Notes: generated by a model not told the origin, from the sequence alone. Shown: positions 24,839 through 34,596, counted from the first letter of the stretch. The stretch is 64,000 nucleotides of DNA from Paractinoplanes lichenicola (GCF_016785085.1 NZ_JAENHO010000017.1:143765-207764), one strand, 5' to 3'. Translations and numbers: made by a program.

Positions 24839-26128
24839 ATGTCCCGCGCCCTCGGCGTGGGGAGTTACCGTGCCGTGCTGGGGTTGCCGTTCGCGCTGCG
24901 CACTTTCGTGCCCGCGATCGGCGGCCGCCTGGCCTACGGTGTCTTCCCGCTCGCCAGTCTGTTCACCGTCCAGCAGGCCACCGGTTCGTACGCGACGGCC
25001 GGCCTGGCCGCGGCCGGGTTCGGCATCACCGCCGTCACCCTGCCCGTCAAGGCCCGCCTGGCCGACCGGCACAGCCAGCGGACCGTCCTGCCCCCACTCG
25101 CTCTGGTCTGCGCCGCCGCCCTGACCGCGGCCGCCTTCCTCCGCCACCCATTGGCACTGATCGCCCTGATCACGTTGGCCGGGCTGGCCGCCCCGCCGCT
25201 GGGCCCGGCCATGCGAGCCACGTGGCGGCGCCTGACCGACGGGACACCGCTCAAGCCCCGGGCGTACGGGCTGGATTCGGTCGTCGAAGAGTCGCTGTAT
25301 CTGATCGGGCCGCTGATCGCGGGGCTGCTCGTCGCGGCCGGGCCGGCCCGCTGGGCACTCGTGCTGACCGCGGTCCTGCTGCTCACCGGCACACTCGGCA
25401 TGGTCGCCACCCCACCGGCCCGCCACGCCGAGCCCAGCCCTTCGGCCGCCGCAGACCAGCCACCCTCCGCCACCCCGGCACGCCCTTCAGGTCTGCGCGG
25501 GCTGTTCTCGCTCGGCCCGCTGCGCTCTCCCAGCCTGCGGGGCCTGCTTACAGCCGTGTTGGCCGTAGGTGCCGGAACGAGCGCCGCCTACACCTGTCTG
25601 GCCGTCACCGCCCAGAACCACGGCAAGCCCGGAGCCGCCGGCCTCCTGGAAGCCGCCCTGGCCGTGGGTAGCGTGGCCGGCGGCCTGCTGTGGGCCCGCC
25701 GCGACCACGGCCCGCACCACAACCGCCAGCTCGCCCTGCTCGTAGCCACCCTGGCCGCCGGCCTCACCATCGCCGCCGCCGCACCCGGCCTGCTCTGGCT
25801 GGGATTGGTGCTGTGTCTGACCGGCACGGCGCTGGCCCCGATCTACGTCGTCGCCTATCTGGCCGCCGACTCCTACGCCGGCTCGGACTCCGCCACCGAG
25901 GCGGGCACATGGGTCAACGTGGCCACCAATGCGGGCAGCGCCGCGGGGGCGGCCCTGGCCGGGTTCGTCGCCCAGTCGCAGGGCCCGGCCGCCGGTTTCG
26001 TGACCGCCGGCCTCCTCCTGGCGGTGACATCGGTAATCCTGATCGTGCCCGCACGTTCCTCGAGCAGGAGTGCCCCCGAGATCATGGCCGCGTCAAGAAC
26101 AGGGACGGCGACACCCTCAGGACCGTAG
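24839..26128 (+). CDS. MFS transporter, probable efflux pump
   Basis: A 429-residue, 12-span major facilitator protein. Repeated hydrophobic helices (for example LAYGVFPLASLFTV, LALIALITLAGLAAPPLGPAM, LLVATLAAGLTIAAAAPGLLW), a central Pro/Ala-rich cytoplasmic loop near residue 200, and a loop-2 region RLADRHSQR, the degenerate MFS motif A. No substrate motif is visible; the MerR regulator upstream suggests export of a toxic small molecule. ATG 24839 has AGGAG 9 bases upstream. Confidence 0.82.
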   Translation: MSRALGVGSYRAVLGLPFALRTFVPAIGGRLAYGVFPLASLFTVQQATGSYATAGLAAAGFGITAVTLPVKARLADRHSQRTVLPPLALVCAAALTAAAFLRHPLALIALITLAGLAAPPLGPAMRATWRRLTDGTPLKPRAYGLDSVVEESLYLIGPLIAGLLVAAGPARWALVLTAVLLLTGTLGMVATPPARHAEPSPSAAADQPPSATPARPSGLRGLFSLGPLRSPSLRGLLTAVLAVGAGTSAAYTCLAVTAQNHGKPGAAGLLEAALAVGSVAGGLLWARRDHGPHHNRQLALLVATLAAGLTIAAAAPGLLWLGLVLCLTGTALAPIYVVAYLAADSYAGSDSATEAGTWVNVATNAGSAAGAALAGFVAQSQGPAAGFVTAGLLLAVTSVILIVPARSSSRSAPEIMAASRTGTATPSGP

Positions 26129-26200
26129 CCGCGTCGGGATCCGGAACGCCGCGTCCGGAACTCGGTTGGGCCGGGCGCGCCCAGGTGCGATAGTCGCGCC

Positions 26201-26560
26201 GTGGACTTTCCGCTCGAGAAGCTGCCGGACGCCATCGCGGCCCGGGCCGACACCTGGACCCGGGCCGCGCTGGTCTGGCAGACCCGTCCCGTCAGCCCGA
26301 ACCACGGCACCGCCACCATCATCAGCGACTTCGAGTCCGAGGCGTGGATGGGCACCGTCATCATCTGGGCCACCGGGGAGACCGAGTTCCAGAGCATCCG
26401 CCTGGCCGACGACCGCATCATCAACAAGCACTACGACCTGTGCGGCCCCGAAGACCTCGACCGCATGATGACCGAGATCGCCACGCTCATCGCCGACAAC
26501 CACATCCCGCCCGGCGCGATCGAGGCCGACTGGGTCCCGCAGGGTCAGCCCAACTCGTAG
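26201..26560 (+). CDS. Small hypothetical protein, immunity-protein-like
   Basis: A 119-residue soluble protein starting at GTG 26201. A helix (PDAIAARADTWTRAALVWQ) is followed by strands (TATIISDFESEAWMGTVIIW, IRLADDRIINKHYDL) and a C-terminal amphipathic helix. The size, fold pattern and neighbourhood (a barstar-like fragment converges on it, overlapping by 16 bases) resemble immunity proteins of polymorphic toxin systems, but no toxin gene is present. I do not recognise the family with certainty. Confidence 0.55.
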   Translation: MDFPLEKLPDAIAARADTWTRAALVWQTRPVSPNHGTATIISDFESEAWMGTVIIWATGETEFQSIRLADDRIINKHYDLCGPEDLDRMMTEIATLIADNHIPPGAIEADWVPQGQPNS

Positions 26561-26820
26561 GTGAAGCGTTTGGCCGGCTCACGGTCCGCGTCCCGGTCGG
26601 CCACCCGGCGCAGCACGCGGTCGACCCGGTCGAAGGCGAACGCCCCCATGGCCGCCCGGCTGGCCGCGGCCGCCGTCCAGACCAGGTGCACCGGTCTCGG
26701 CACGTCGGTGGTCAGCCGGTCCCACAGCGCGTCCAGGTTCTTGCCGTAGTAGGGGCCGAAATCCAAGAGCGTGGCCAACTGCCGGTGCACGTCGGCCTCA
26801 CTGGAAATCCGGTCGCCGCC
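26545..26820 (-). pseudogene. Barstar-family protein lacking its start
   Basis: In frame from about 26820 to the TGA at 26545 there is an almost complete barstar fold: GDRISSEADVHRQLATLLDF, GPYYGKNLDALWDRL, then PRPVHLVW and the C-terminal helix. Barstars inhibit barnase-type ribonucleases through the acidic LDALWDRL helix region, which is intact. No start codon exists just upstream. The frame runs straight back into the 3' end of the DUF4142 gene in another frame, so the first ten or so residues appear to be lost at a deletion junction. It might still be made by read-through, but is best called a fragment. Confidence 0.7.
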
Positions 26821-27130
26821 GCTGGGCCAGCGCCTGCTGCTCGGAGTTGGGCGCCGACGGCAGCTCGACCCCGAGCCCCTCGGCGGTCTGACGCAGAGCC
26901 GTGTCGAGCTTCGTGTGGTCGGCAATGAACCGCGCACCGAGGTTCTTGACCTGCTCGGACGTGCCCTTCTGCTGGGCGATCTTGCCGCCCGCGATCTCGG
27001 CCAGATTGGACTGGTGCGCGGCCTTCAAATAGCTGGCGTCCTGGTCGGAGGGTGCCGCGAGAGCGGTCGTTCCGGGCAGCGCGAGAAGCCCGGTGGCGGC
27101 GATCAGGACCGCCATACGTCGCAACAACAT
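26798..27130 (-). pseudogene. Secreted DUF4142 protein, 3'-truncated
   Basis: A 110-residue product with a signal peptide (MLLRRMAVLIAATGLLAL to ALAAP) and the first half of a DUF4142 domain: AAHQSNLAEIAGGKIAQQKG, VKNLGARFIADHTKLDTAL, and LPSAPNSEQQALAQ. The normal second half (the helical region ending in an HL motif) is missing. After SEQQALAQ the frame continues for only seven residues, over bases that encode the barstar fragment in another frame. DUF4142 proteins are helical-bundle envelope proteins of unclear role. An AGGGA lies upstream of ATG 27130, so the short protein may still be expressed. Confidence 0.7.
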
Positions 27131-27190
27131 TTTTGTATCCCTTCGTCGGATGCGGCGGGTACCCGGCGACGAAAGGCCCATGCGCGCCAA

Positions 27191-27258
27191 ATCGACGCAA
27201 CTCAAAGATCCAAGGATGTTTTTCCTGAGCAGGGAAAAAATATATCGACGCAACTCAA
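27191..27258. repeat. 15-bp direct repeats flanking an AT-rich hairpin
   Basis: ATCGACGCAACTCAA occurs at 27191-27205 and 27244-27258, the second copy covering the stop codon of the TauE gene. Between them lies a short inverted repeat, TTTTTCC-N7-GGAAAAA on the minus strand. This could be a duplication scar of the TauE 3' end with a terminator, or a site left by a mobile element. Confidence 0.55.
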
Positions 27259-28037
27259 CCGGTGGTCGCCTGAACCGCGTAGAGCGCAGCGAGCGCGGCG
27301 GCCAGCCCGCCGAGCAGGAATCGCAGGGCCCGCTCGGGCAGGCGGGGCTGCAGATGGGCGCCGAGGTAGCCACCGACGAGCCCGCCCGCGCCGCAGAGCA
27401 GGCCGAGGAACCAGTCGGGTGCGATGTCCCCGGTCGTCACCAGGGCCAGGACGCCGTAGCCGGCCGCGCCGACGATCGAGGTCAGGAAGGTGGAGGTCAG
27501 GACGGCCGGGGCGACCTGGGCGATCGGGAGGCCGCGACCGGCCAGGATCGGCCCGAGCAGGGAACCGCCGCCGATGCCGTAGATGCCGCCGATCGTGCCC
27601 GCCCCGACTCCGAGAATGACGAGGAGCCGGTCGGGCAAGGGTTTTACCGGTTTCGAGCCGGCAGCAGGGCGGGCGGCGCGCACGCAGAGCCAGACACCCA
27701 GCGGCAGCAGGACGGCCGCGACGATGAGCCGGAACACCCGGGGCCCGGGCACGGCGAACACGCGGATGACCGCGCCGAGAACGACGCCGGGCAGGGTGCC
27801 GATCAGCAGCAGCCGGGTCAGGGATCCGGCCAGGTCTCCGGTGGACAGATAGCGCAACAGCGCGCCGGGGCCGGCGACGACGTTGAAGAGCAGGTTGGTC
27901 GGGGTGACGGCGGGGCTGGGGACGTGCAGGACGCTCAACTGCACCGGAAGCAGGAAGACCGCGCCGGAGACGCCGACCGGGGTGGTGACGGTGGCGATCA
28001 GCAGACCGGCGGCGAAGGCGAGCAGGGCGCTGGTCAC
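27255..28037 (-). CDS. TauE/SafE-family membrane transporter
   Basis: A 260-residue integral membrane protein with eight or so hydrophobic helices. Family hallmarks are the repeated half-motifs TPVGVSGAVFLLPVQLSVL and GIGGGSLLGPILAGRGLP, each with a Gly-rich turn. TauE/SafE proteins export organic anions such as sulfite, sulfoacetate or related compounds. GTG 28037 is the start. There is no sulfur-metabolism gene nearby to refine the substrate. Confidence 0.85.
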   Translation of the reverse strand: MTSALLAFAAGLLIATVTTPVGVSGAVFLLPVQLSVLHVPSPAVTPTNLLFNVVAGPGALLRYLSTGDLAGSLTRLLLIGTLPGVVLGAVIRVFAVPGPRVFRLIVAAVLLPLGVWLCVRAARPAAGSKPVKPLPDRLLVILGVGAGTIGGIYGIGGGSLLGPILAGRGLPIAQVAPAVLTSTFLTSIVGAAGYGVLALVTTGDIAPDWFLGLLCGAGGLVGGYLGAHLQPRLPERALRFLLGGLAAALAALYAVQATTG

Positions 28038-28078
28038 CGCGCGACTTTATTGCGTCCGAAGAAGAGGACACAATCTGG

Positions 28079-28248
28079 CATCTACCGTTGGCACCGACGC
28101 CGAGGAGCTGACCGGCTACTGGAAGGCGCTGTCCGAGGGGGCGACCGTCATCGAGGAGCTCGCGACCTCGGCCTGGTCGCCGCTCTACGGGATGCTCAAG
28201 GACCGCTTCGGCGTGACCTGGGTGCTCGACCTGGCCGTCGCCTACTGA
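28079..28248 (+). pseudogene. C-terminal fragment of a VOC/PhnB-like protein
   Basis: The frame ending at the TGA at 28246-28248 reads GTDAEELTGYWKALSEGATV, then YGMLKDRFGVTWVLDLAVAY, the last 45 or so residues of PhnB/glyoxalase-like VOC proteins (the FGVTWVLD strand is typical). Upstream sequence has no matching N-terminal domain or start codon, so this is a remnant. A hairpin terminator follows 9 bases later. Confidence 0.75.
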
Positions 28249-28257
28249 CCCGTGGCC

Positions 28258-28289
28258 GGGTGGACGCCTCACAAGAGAGGCGCCCACCC
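28258..28289. terminator. 13-bp stem hairpin between the VOC remnant and paaK
   Basis: GGGTGGACGCCTC and GAGGCGCCCACCC pair with one mismatch around a 6-base loop. It stands between convergent reading frames, just past the paaK stop on the minus strand. No strong U-run is present on either side. Confidence 0.75.
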
Positions 28290-28294
28290 GCGGG

Positions 28295-29556
<1,262 letters not shown>

Positions 29557-29560
<4 letters not shown>

Positions 29561-30789
29561 GACGGGCGCCGCTGCTGGGGTATGGCCGGGCGCAGGGCGC
29601 CGTCGCGGGCCAGCTCGGTCAGCACGTTGTTGAGGTCGTCGACGTGCTGCTCGGTGTGCGCGGCGGTCAGCTGCACGCGGAAGCCGATCTCGTCGCGCGG
29701 CACGCCGGGGTAGGGCGCGAGCGTGACGTACTGCCCGGCCCGCCACAGCCGCTCGGACACGTCGATCAGGTCGTGGTCGGGCGAGATGGGGATCTCGACG
29801 ACGGGCGTGTCGTGCACGTTGAGCGTGTGCACACCCATTCCCCGTACGTGGGAGAGCAGTTTCGCCGTGAGCCGGTAGAGGTGTCCCCGCAGCTCGTCGC
29901 CGCGCTTCTCGTTGACGTCGAGCCCGGCCATCACCGTCGCCAGCGACGCCACCGGGGACGGACCCGAATACAGGTAGGTCGGGGCGTCGACCTTGAGCTT
30001 GTTCTTGACCGCGGTCGGCAGGGCCAGAAAGGCCAGCAGCGACGAGTACGCCTTGGAGAAGCCGCCGACGAGGATGACGTTGTCGTACGACTCGCCCGCG
30101 TGCTTGACGATGGCGTTGCCGCGCATGCCGTACGGGGAACTCTCGATCGGGCTGCGCTCGCCGATGACCCCCATGCCGTGCGCGTCGTCGACGTAGAGGA
30201 CGGCGTCGTGCTCGCGGCACAGGGCGGCGTACTTCTTGAGGTCGGGAATGTCGCCGGTCATGCTGTTGACGCCGTCCATGCAGACCATGACCGGACGGGC
30301 CGTGGCCTCCTTGAGCAGCCGCTCCAGCTCCTCGAGGTCGCCCGAGCGGAACCGCTTCATGGTGGCGCCCTGGCCGCGCGCGAACACGCAGCCGTCATAG
30401 ATCGTCCGGTGGGCGCGGCTCTCCATGATGAGCGTGCCCTTGCCGATCAGGGCCGGGATGACGCCGAGGTGGATCTGCGAGATCGTCGGCAGCAGGAGCA
30501 CGTCCTCGGCGCCGAGCAGCTCGGTCAGCCGCTCCTCCAGCTGCGGATAGATCTGCGGGCTGCCCAGCATGCGCGACCAGCTGGGATGGGTGCCCCAGCG
30601 GCGCAGCTGCGGCTCGACGGCCTCGATGATCTCGGCGTCCAGGTCGAAGCCGAGATAGTTGCAGGACGCCCAGTCCACGAGCCAGTCCTGGCCGATGCGG
30701 ATCCGCCGTCCGTCGATCTGCTCGATGACGGCGTCGTACATCCGGCTGTTGACGCGGAGGTCCTCGATGTCATGAGTTTGGGCCGGCAC
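29557..30789 (-). CDS. Alpha-oxoamine synthase (PLP-dependent acyl-CoA:amino acid condensing enzyme)
   Basis: A 410-residue fold-type I PLP enzyme of the 8-amino-7-oxononanoate / 2-amino-3-ketobutyrate / 5-aminolevulinate synthase family: NYLGFDLDAEIIEAV, ESRAHRTIYDGC, DDAHGMGVIGE and the PLP-Lys region GGFSKAYSS. These enzymes join an acyl-CoA to an amino acid with loss of CO2, giving an aminoketone. The neighbours (no bio genes, a PaaK-type ligase overlapping by 4 bases) suggest an arylacyl-CoA substrate and a product used as a signal or pyrazine-type metabolite, comparable in logic to CqsA. GTG 30789 has AGAGG upstream. Confidence 0.85.
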
Positions 30790-30981
30790 TTGTGTACCTC
30801 TTTCCTTGCGAGATCAACTTGAGCCGTACCCGAGAGATCGTCGATCAATCTGAATAGTCAGATCGATCGCATTCCCGTCAGCGGTTGATCTTTTGCAGGG
30901 TTTGGACCGGCTTTGCGGCGTTCGGATCTTTGCTCAAAAACCGGGTGCCGCCGGTCCTCGCCTCGGCTACGGTCGGCGGTC
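30790..30981. promoter_or_regulatory. Divergent intergenic region between the oxoamine synthase and hydrolase genes
   Basis: A 192-bp region with lower GC than its surroundings that must hold promoters for both directions. Several GATC-containing words (GAGATCGTCGATCAATC, AGTCAGATCGATCGC) recur between 30834 and 30869, but no clean operator symmetry is seen. Confidence 0.4.
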
Positions 30982-31833
30982 ATGACCTTCGTCACGGCCG
31001 GCGGCCTGCGCCTGTGGACCGAGCGGACCGGCGACCCCGAGCGGCCCGCCGTCCTGCTGATCATGGGCGCGTCGGCGCAGGGCCTGACCTGTCCCGACGA
31101 GCTGATCGACCGGCTCGTCGGCCGCGGCGTGCAGGTGATCCGCTACGACTCCCGCGACACCGGCCGGTCCAGCATCGTCGATTACGACCTTTCCCCGTAC
31201 GGGATCTCCGGCCTCGCGGGCGACGCGCTCGCCGTCCTCGACGCGTACGGGCTGGAAACGGCCCACATCGCCGGGTTCTCGTTGGGCGGCGTGGTCGCGC
31301 AGTGGCTGGGCGTGCACGCGCCGACCCGCGTACGGTCGCTGACCCTGATCACCAGCACGCCGATGGACTACGACCCCGGCCCGGCCTGGCGCGGCGAGCC
31401 GTCCCCGTTGCCGCCGCCCGACCCCGCCTTCCTGCAACACCTGACGGACACGGCCGACATCCCGCCCGGCGTGGAGGCCGACGTCGCCCTGTTCCGGGTG
31501 ATGAACGGCACCAAGCGCCCGTACGACGAACCGGCCGCTCGCGCGATGCTCGAACGCTGCTGGGCCCGCACGACCGACGCGGCCGCTGCCGCCCACCACC
31601 AGCAGGCCGGTATGCTCCTGACCCCGGACCGGCTCGTGCCGCTCTCCGAGATCACCGCCCCAGTCACCATCCTGCACGGCGACGCCGACCCGATCTACGC
31701 CCCGGCCCACGCCGAGGCCCTGGCCGCCGCCATCCCCCACGCCGACTTGACCATCGTGCCGGGCATGGGCCACGTCCTGACCTCCCCCGGTTTGCCCGAA
31801 GAGGTAGCCGACCTGATCCGCCTCACTCCGTGA
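30982..31833 (+). CDS. Alpha/beta hydrolase
   Basis: A 283-residue alpha/beta-fold hydrolase. Oxyanion region LLIMGASAQG, DSRDTGRS, nucleophile elbow GFSLGG (Ser about residue 101), Asp in LHGDADPIY and His in GMGHVL complete a catalytic triad. The pattern is that of small esterases and aclacinomycin-methylesterase-like proteins. ATG 30982 was chosen over an upstream ATG at 30913 because the homologous start (MTFVTAGGLRLWTERTG) fits the fold. It overlaps the convergent small gene by 11 bases. Confidence 0.85.
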   Translation: MTFVTAGGLRLWTERTGDPERPAVLLIMGASAQGLTCPDELIDRLVGRGVQVIRYDSRDTGRSSIVDYDLSPYGISGLAGDALAVLDAYGLETAHIAGFSLGGVVAQWLGVHAPTRVRSLTLITSTPMDYDPGPAWRGEPSPLPPPDPAFLQHLTDTADIPPGVEADVALFRVMNGTKRPYDEPAARAMLERCWARTTDAAAAAHHQQAGMLLTPDRLVPLSEITAPVTILHGDADPIYAPAHAEALAAAIPHADLTIVPGMGHVLTSPGLPEEVADLIRLTP

Positions 31834-32167
31834 CGATGCCGCCGGGCGTCTCGACCCGGCAGCAGGTGCCGTTCAGAATCTCCAGCAGCGTGTCCCGCAT
31901 CCGGCCCAGATCATCGTCACCGAGCGTCAGGCTCAGCTCGTGCACGCGGGGGAAACCCAGCGTCTCGGCCGCCCGCTGGTTGTACTCGAAGGTGAGCACG
32001 CCGCCGAGCAGGGTCCATGAGCTGACCGCGCCCCGGGCCAGGGTGCCGTCTCCGTTGAGCACCTCTTCGGCGGTCTCGTGGTCGTGCAGCCGCACCACGA
32101 CCTGGTCGCCCGACAACAGAGCGACCGACGTCCCGTCGTGCACACGAACCCCGTCGACGCGAATCAT
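31823..32167 (-). CDS. Hypothetical protein
   Basis: A 114-residue soluble protein with alternating strands (VDGVRVHDGTSVALLSGDQV, VSSWTLLGGVLTFEYNQ) and a C-terminal acidic helix ending near two adjacent Cys (GTCCRVET). No family is recognised. The codon pattern is typical of the window and the ATG start is plausible, with the 3' end overlapping the hydrolase gene. Confidence 0.55.
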   Translation of the reverse strand: MIRVDGVRVHDGTSVALLSGDQVVVRLHDHETAEEVLNGDGTLARGAVSSWTLLGGVLTFEYNQRAAETLGFPRVHELSLTLGDDDLGRMRDTLLEILNGTCCRVETPGGIVTE

Positions 32168-32380
32168 CCACCTATAGTGCCGGGCATGCGGGTGGAACTG
32201 GACGGCGGCCGACTTGAGCCCTTACTTCTGCTCGCCTTGGCGACGAGTCAGAGGCGGGCGCTTACGCAGTGACGCCCGGTCCCGGCAATGCCCGGCGCGC
32301 TGCCCACCGGCTGCGCCCCTCCACCAGTGGCGGCAATATGGCCCGCGATGAACACGGCCGCCCAGGACCTGAACGGATGC
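32168..32380. other. Intergenic stretch with no convincing gene
   Basis: About 213 bp. A 28-codon plus-strand frame from ATG 32186 has no family likeness. I see no hairpin or operator worth naming. Confidence 0.4.
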
Positions 32381-32545
32381 TCAGCGGCCGCCGATTCCGC
32401 CGCCGGCGCAGAAACTGATGACCGTAAAGATCGCGAATATCGCGAGCAGGATCCAGAGGCAGCCGCCGCAGCCGCCCACGTTGTCCAGCGGGGACGGACT
32501 ACCTTCGCGCCGCCAGGTCGAATAGTGCTCGGGGTCGCCGCGCAT
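32381..32545 (-). CDS. 54-residue Gly/Cys-rich single-span membrane protein
   Basis: A short gene that length cut-offs would miss. ATG 32545 has GGAG about 10 bases upstream. The first 20 residues are polar (MRGDPEHYSTWRREG), then NVGGCGGCLW leads into one strongly hydrophobic helix (ILLAIFAIFTVISF) and a short CAGGGIGG tail. Three Cys flank the helix. Its AT-rich hydrophobic codons stand out from the surroundings. It is probably a small membrane regulator or stress protein; function unknown. Confidence 0.65.
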   Translation of the reverse strand: MRGDPEHYSTWRREGSPSPLDNVGGCGGCLWILLAIFAIFTVISFCAGGGIGGR

Positions 32546-32844
32546 CGTGCCACGCTCCGTGATCGCTGCGGAATGTCTGCAGGGAAAGCTCCTACGACGG
32601 AAACTGACGGACAGACGGAACCGGGTCGCCCGAGCACGAGGCCGGGAGGACCTGAGCAGGGGCGTCGAGGGCGAAGCCGGTGAGCGGTGTCAACCTTGGC
32701 GGAGCCGATAGGCGATCGCGGCGCCGCAGAGGGCTGGCACCCGGCGCCCGGACCTCAGGGTGATCCTGAGCGTCGACCGCGCCGTAGGGCAGGCTTGCTG
32801 TGCCACCAGAATGAGCAGGTGCCACCCGGCTTGCTAATCGGCGG
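32546..32844. other. Intergenic stretch between the micro-membrane gene and the M15 peptidase gene
   Basis: About 299 bp without a supported gene. A small hairpin, CTCAGG-N5-CCTGAG (32754-32770), lies about 75 bases past the stop of the peptidase gene on the minus strand and may act as a weak terminator. Confidence 0.4.
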
Positions 32845-33930
32845 TCAGCCGCCGGTGATGGACCAGTGCCAGGGCTCGGACGGCAGGTTGATGAAGCCGT
32901 ACGCCTTCGCGTGGGCGACCAGCCACTTGTAGCCGGTGCTGGTGCGGGTCAGGGTCTTGCCGTTCTGGCTGATGTCGATGGCCATGCCCAGCTCGTGCAG
33001 CGACCGGCCCGGGATGGCGGTCGGCACCCGGCACGACGAGGAGGGCGCGCTCCACACGTCGGGGCAGCCGTTGGACTTGCGCAGCTCGATCTGGCGCTCC
33101 TTGGTGCGGAAGCCGCCACCGGAGAGGACGATGCCGTTGGCGCGGGCGTCGTCGAGCATGCGCTTGAAGGCGTACGCGACGCTGCGGTGCACGGTGATGC
33201 CGTAGACCTGCACGGTGTCGGCGACCGCGAAGCCGGCGCGGGTCTGGGTGACCACGTCGCGGCTCAGGCCGGTGGCCTGGGTGGCCAGCGAGTACGCGGT
33301 GGGCAGCAGGGCCAGCTTCTGCACGCTGACCGTGACCGCGGCCGCGGCGGCGTCCCGGTTCGCGATGGCCGTGGCGAGCGTCGCGGTGGCCGTACGGGCG
33401 TTGGTCTTGGCGGTGGTCAGCGCGGTGCCGGACTGCTTGGCCTCGGCCTGGCGGGTGGTCAGGGTCTTGGTCGCGGCGGTCACCGCGTTCTTGGCCTTGG
33501 TGATGGCCGCGGTGCTGCGGGGCTTCTTCTTGTTCGCCTTGGTCAGGTTCTGCTTGGCGGTGGTCAGGGCGGTCTGCGCGGCGGTGACCCGGGTCTTGGC
33601 GGTGGTGTCGGTGCTGGTGGCCGTGGTCAGGGCGGACTCGGCGAGGATGCCGGCGTTGGTGGCGTTGGTGACCTCGCTCGTGCGGGTCACGACGGTGGCC
33701 TTCTGGGTGGCGATGGTGGCCTGCATCGTCGCGGCCGTCTGCTGGCGGGTCAGGCTGCGGTACATCAGCGTGTTCCAGGTCTGGGCCACCGCGGGCGGGG
33801 CGGCCTGGGCCGGCGTGGGGGCCGCGAGGGCCGTCATGCCGAGGGCGAGCGCCGCGATGGGGAGGGTGATGGCCCGGCGGGCCCGGCGGCGGATCGTCGG
33901 ATCCGGTCGGAGTTCCTGTCGTGTCGTCAC
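32845..33930 (-). CDS. Secreted D-Ala-D-Ala carboxypeptidase-like M15 peptidase with coiled-coil region
   Basis: A 361-residue exported protein. The signal peptide ends near TPAQAAPP (about residue 44). Residues 50-210 are Ala/Thr/Lys-rich heptad-like sequence, probably a long coiled coil reaching through the wall. The C-terminal 130 residues form an M15 (VanY-type) zinc peptidase: GGGFRTKERQIELRKSNGC, the zinc ligands in SLHELGMAIDIS, and EPWHWS. It would trim peptidoglycan stem peptides. The mix of coiled-coil N-terminus and M15 domain resembles envelope-remodelling enzymes near division or spore-wall genes, none of which are adjacent. Confidence 0.87.
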   Translation of the reverse strand: MTTRQELRPDPTIRRRARRAITLPIAALALGMTALAAPTPAQAAPPAVAQTWNTLMYRSLTRQQTAATMQATIATQKATVVTRTSEVTNATNAGILAESALTTATSTDTTAKTRVTAAQTALTTAKQNLTKANKKKPRSTAAITKAKNAVTAATKTLTTRQAEAKQSGTALTTAKTNARTATATLATAIANRDAAAAAVTVSVQKLALLPTAYSLATQATGLSRDVVTQTRAGFAVADTVQVYGITVHRSVAYAFKRMLDDARANGIVLSGGGFRTKERQIELRKSNGCPDVWSAPSSSCRVPTAIPGRSLHELGMAIDISQNGKTLTRTSTGYKWLVAHAKAYGFINLPSEPWHWSITGG

Positions 33931-33957
33931 CCGGAAGAGACTCCGGGGCGGCGGGAG

Positions 33958-34530
33958 CTACCCGGTACCCTCCGAGGTGCGGCCGGGTTGCGTCAGCGCG
34001 CGGGCCGCCTCGACCGCGCGGGCGGCCAGGTCGGCGACCGGCACCGAGCCGCTGTTGAAGAAGCCCTCGGTGTAGAGCGTCACGTAGCCCTGTGCGACCG
34101 CGACCGTGGCCTCGACCTGCCGCAACGCCTCGGTGTGGGACGGGCCGGGCGCCCGTTCGAGCAGGGTGGAGACCAGGGCGCGGGTCTGTTCGCGGCGCTC
34201 GTCGTCGGGCACGGGGTAGAGCTCGGCGGCGAAGATGACCTGGAAGCCGGCGCCTGTCCGGATCACGTAGCGCACGTACGCCCCGGCCACGGCGAGCAGG
34301 CCCTCCTCGGGGTCGGCCAGGATCTCGGCCCGCAGGTCGCGGGCGGCCACGGCCGACACCGCGCTGAGCAGGTGGGCCCGGTCGGGGAAGTGCCGGTAGG
34401 GCGCGGCGGAGCTCACCCCGAGCCGCCGGGCCACCGCCGCGACGGAGAACTTGGCCAGCCCGGCCGTGGCCAGCAGCTCGAAGCTCGCGTCGAGCACAGC
34501 CGCCCGGAGGTCGCCGTGGTGGTACGACAC
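33958..34530 (-). CDS. TetR-family regulator
   Basis: A 190-residue repressor. The N-terminal TetR helix-turn-helix reads YHHGDLRAAVLDASFELLAT to RLGVSSAAPYRHFPDRAHLL, followed by a ligand-binding helical domain with the TetR_C-type region (GAGFQVIFAAELYPVPD). It diverges from the LLM oxidoreductase gene; two similar sites containing CTCTTACA lie in the 89-bp gap, so it probably represses itself and the oxidoreductase. Confidence 0.87.
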   Translation of the reverse strand: MSYHHGDLRAAVLDASFELLATAGLAKFSVAAVARRLGVSSAAPYRHFPDRAHLLSAVSAVAARDLRAEILADPEEGLLAVAGAYVRYVIRTGAGFQVIFAAELYPVPDDERREQTRALVSTLLERAPGPSHTEALRQVEATVAVAQGYVTLYTEGFFNSGSVPVADLAARAVEAARALTQPGRTSEGTG

Positions 34531-34553
34531 GCCGTCCTCCCCGCTTGCGCCAG

Positions 34554-34596
34554 TGTAAGAGGGCTCTTACATTACCAAGTGATAGACCTCTTACAT
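34554..34596. promoter_or_regulatory. TetR operator pair upstream of the LLM oxidoreductase gene
   Basis: A palindrome TGTAAGAG-GG-CTCTTACA (34554-34571) is followed by a half-conserved copy ending CTCTTACAT (34587-34596), about 25 bases on. Both lie between the divergent TetR and LLM starts. Spacing and symmetry fit cooperative TetR dimers. Confidence 0.7.

Noticed and set aside
32248..32637. 129-residue minus-strand frame over the small membrane gene
   Set aside because: A different frame with much better evidence (RBS, transmembrane helix) encodes the 54-residue protein; this one is its shadow.
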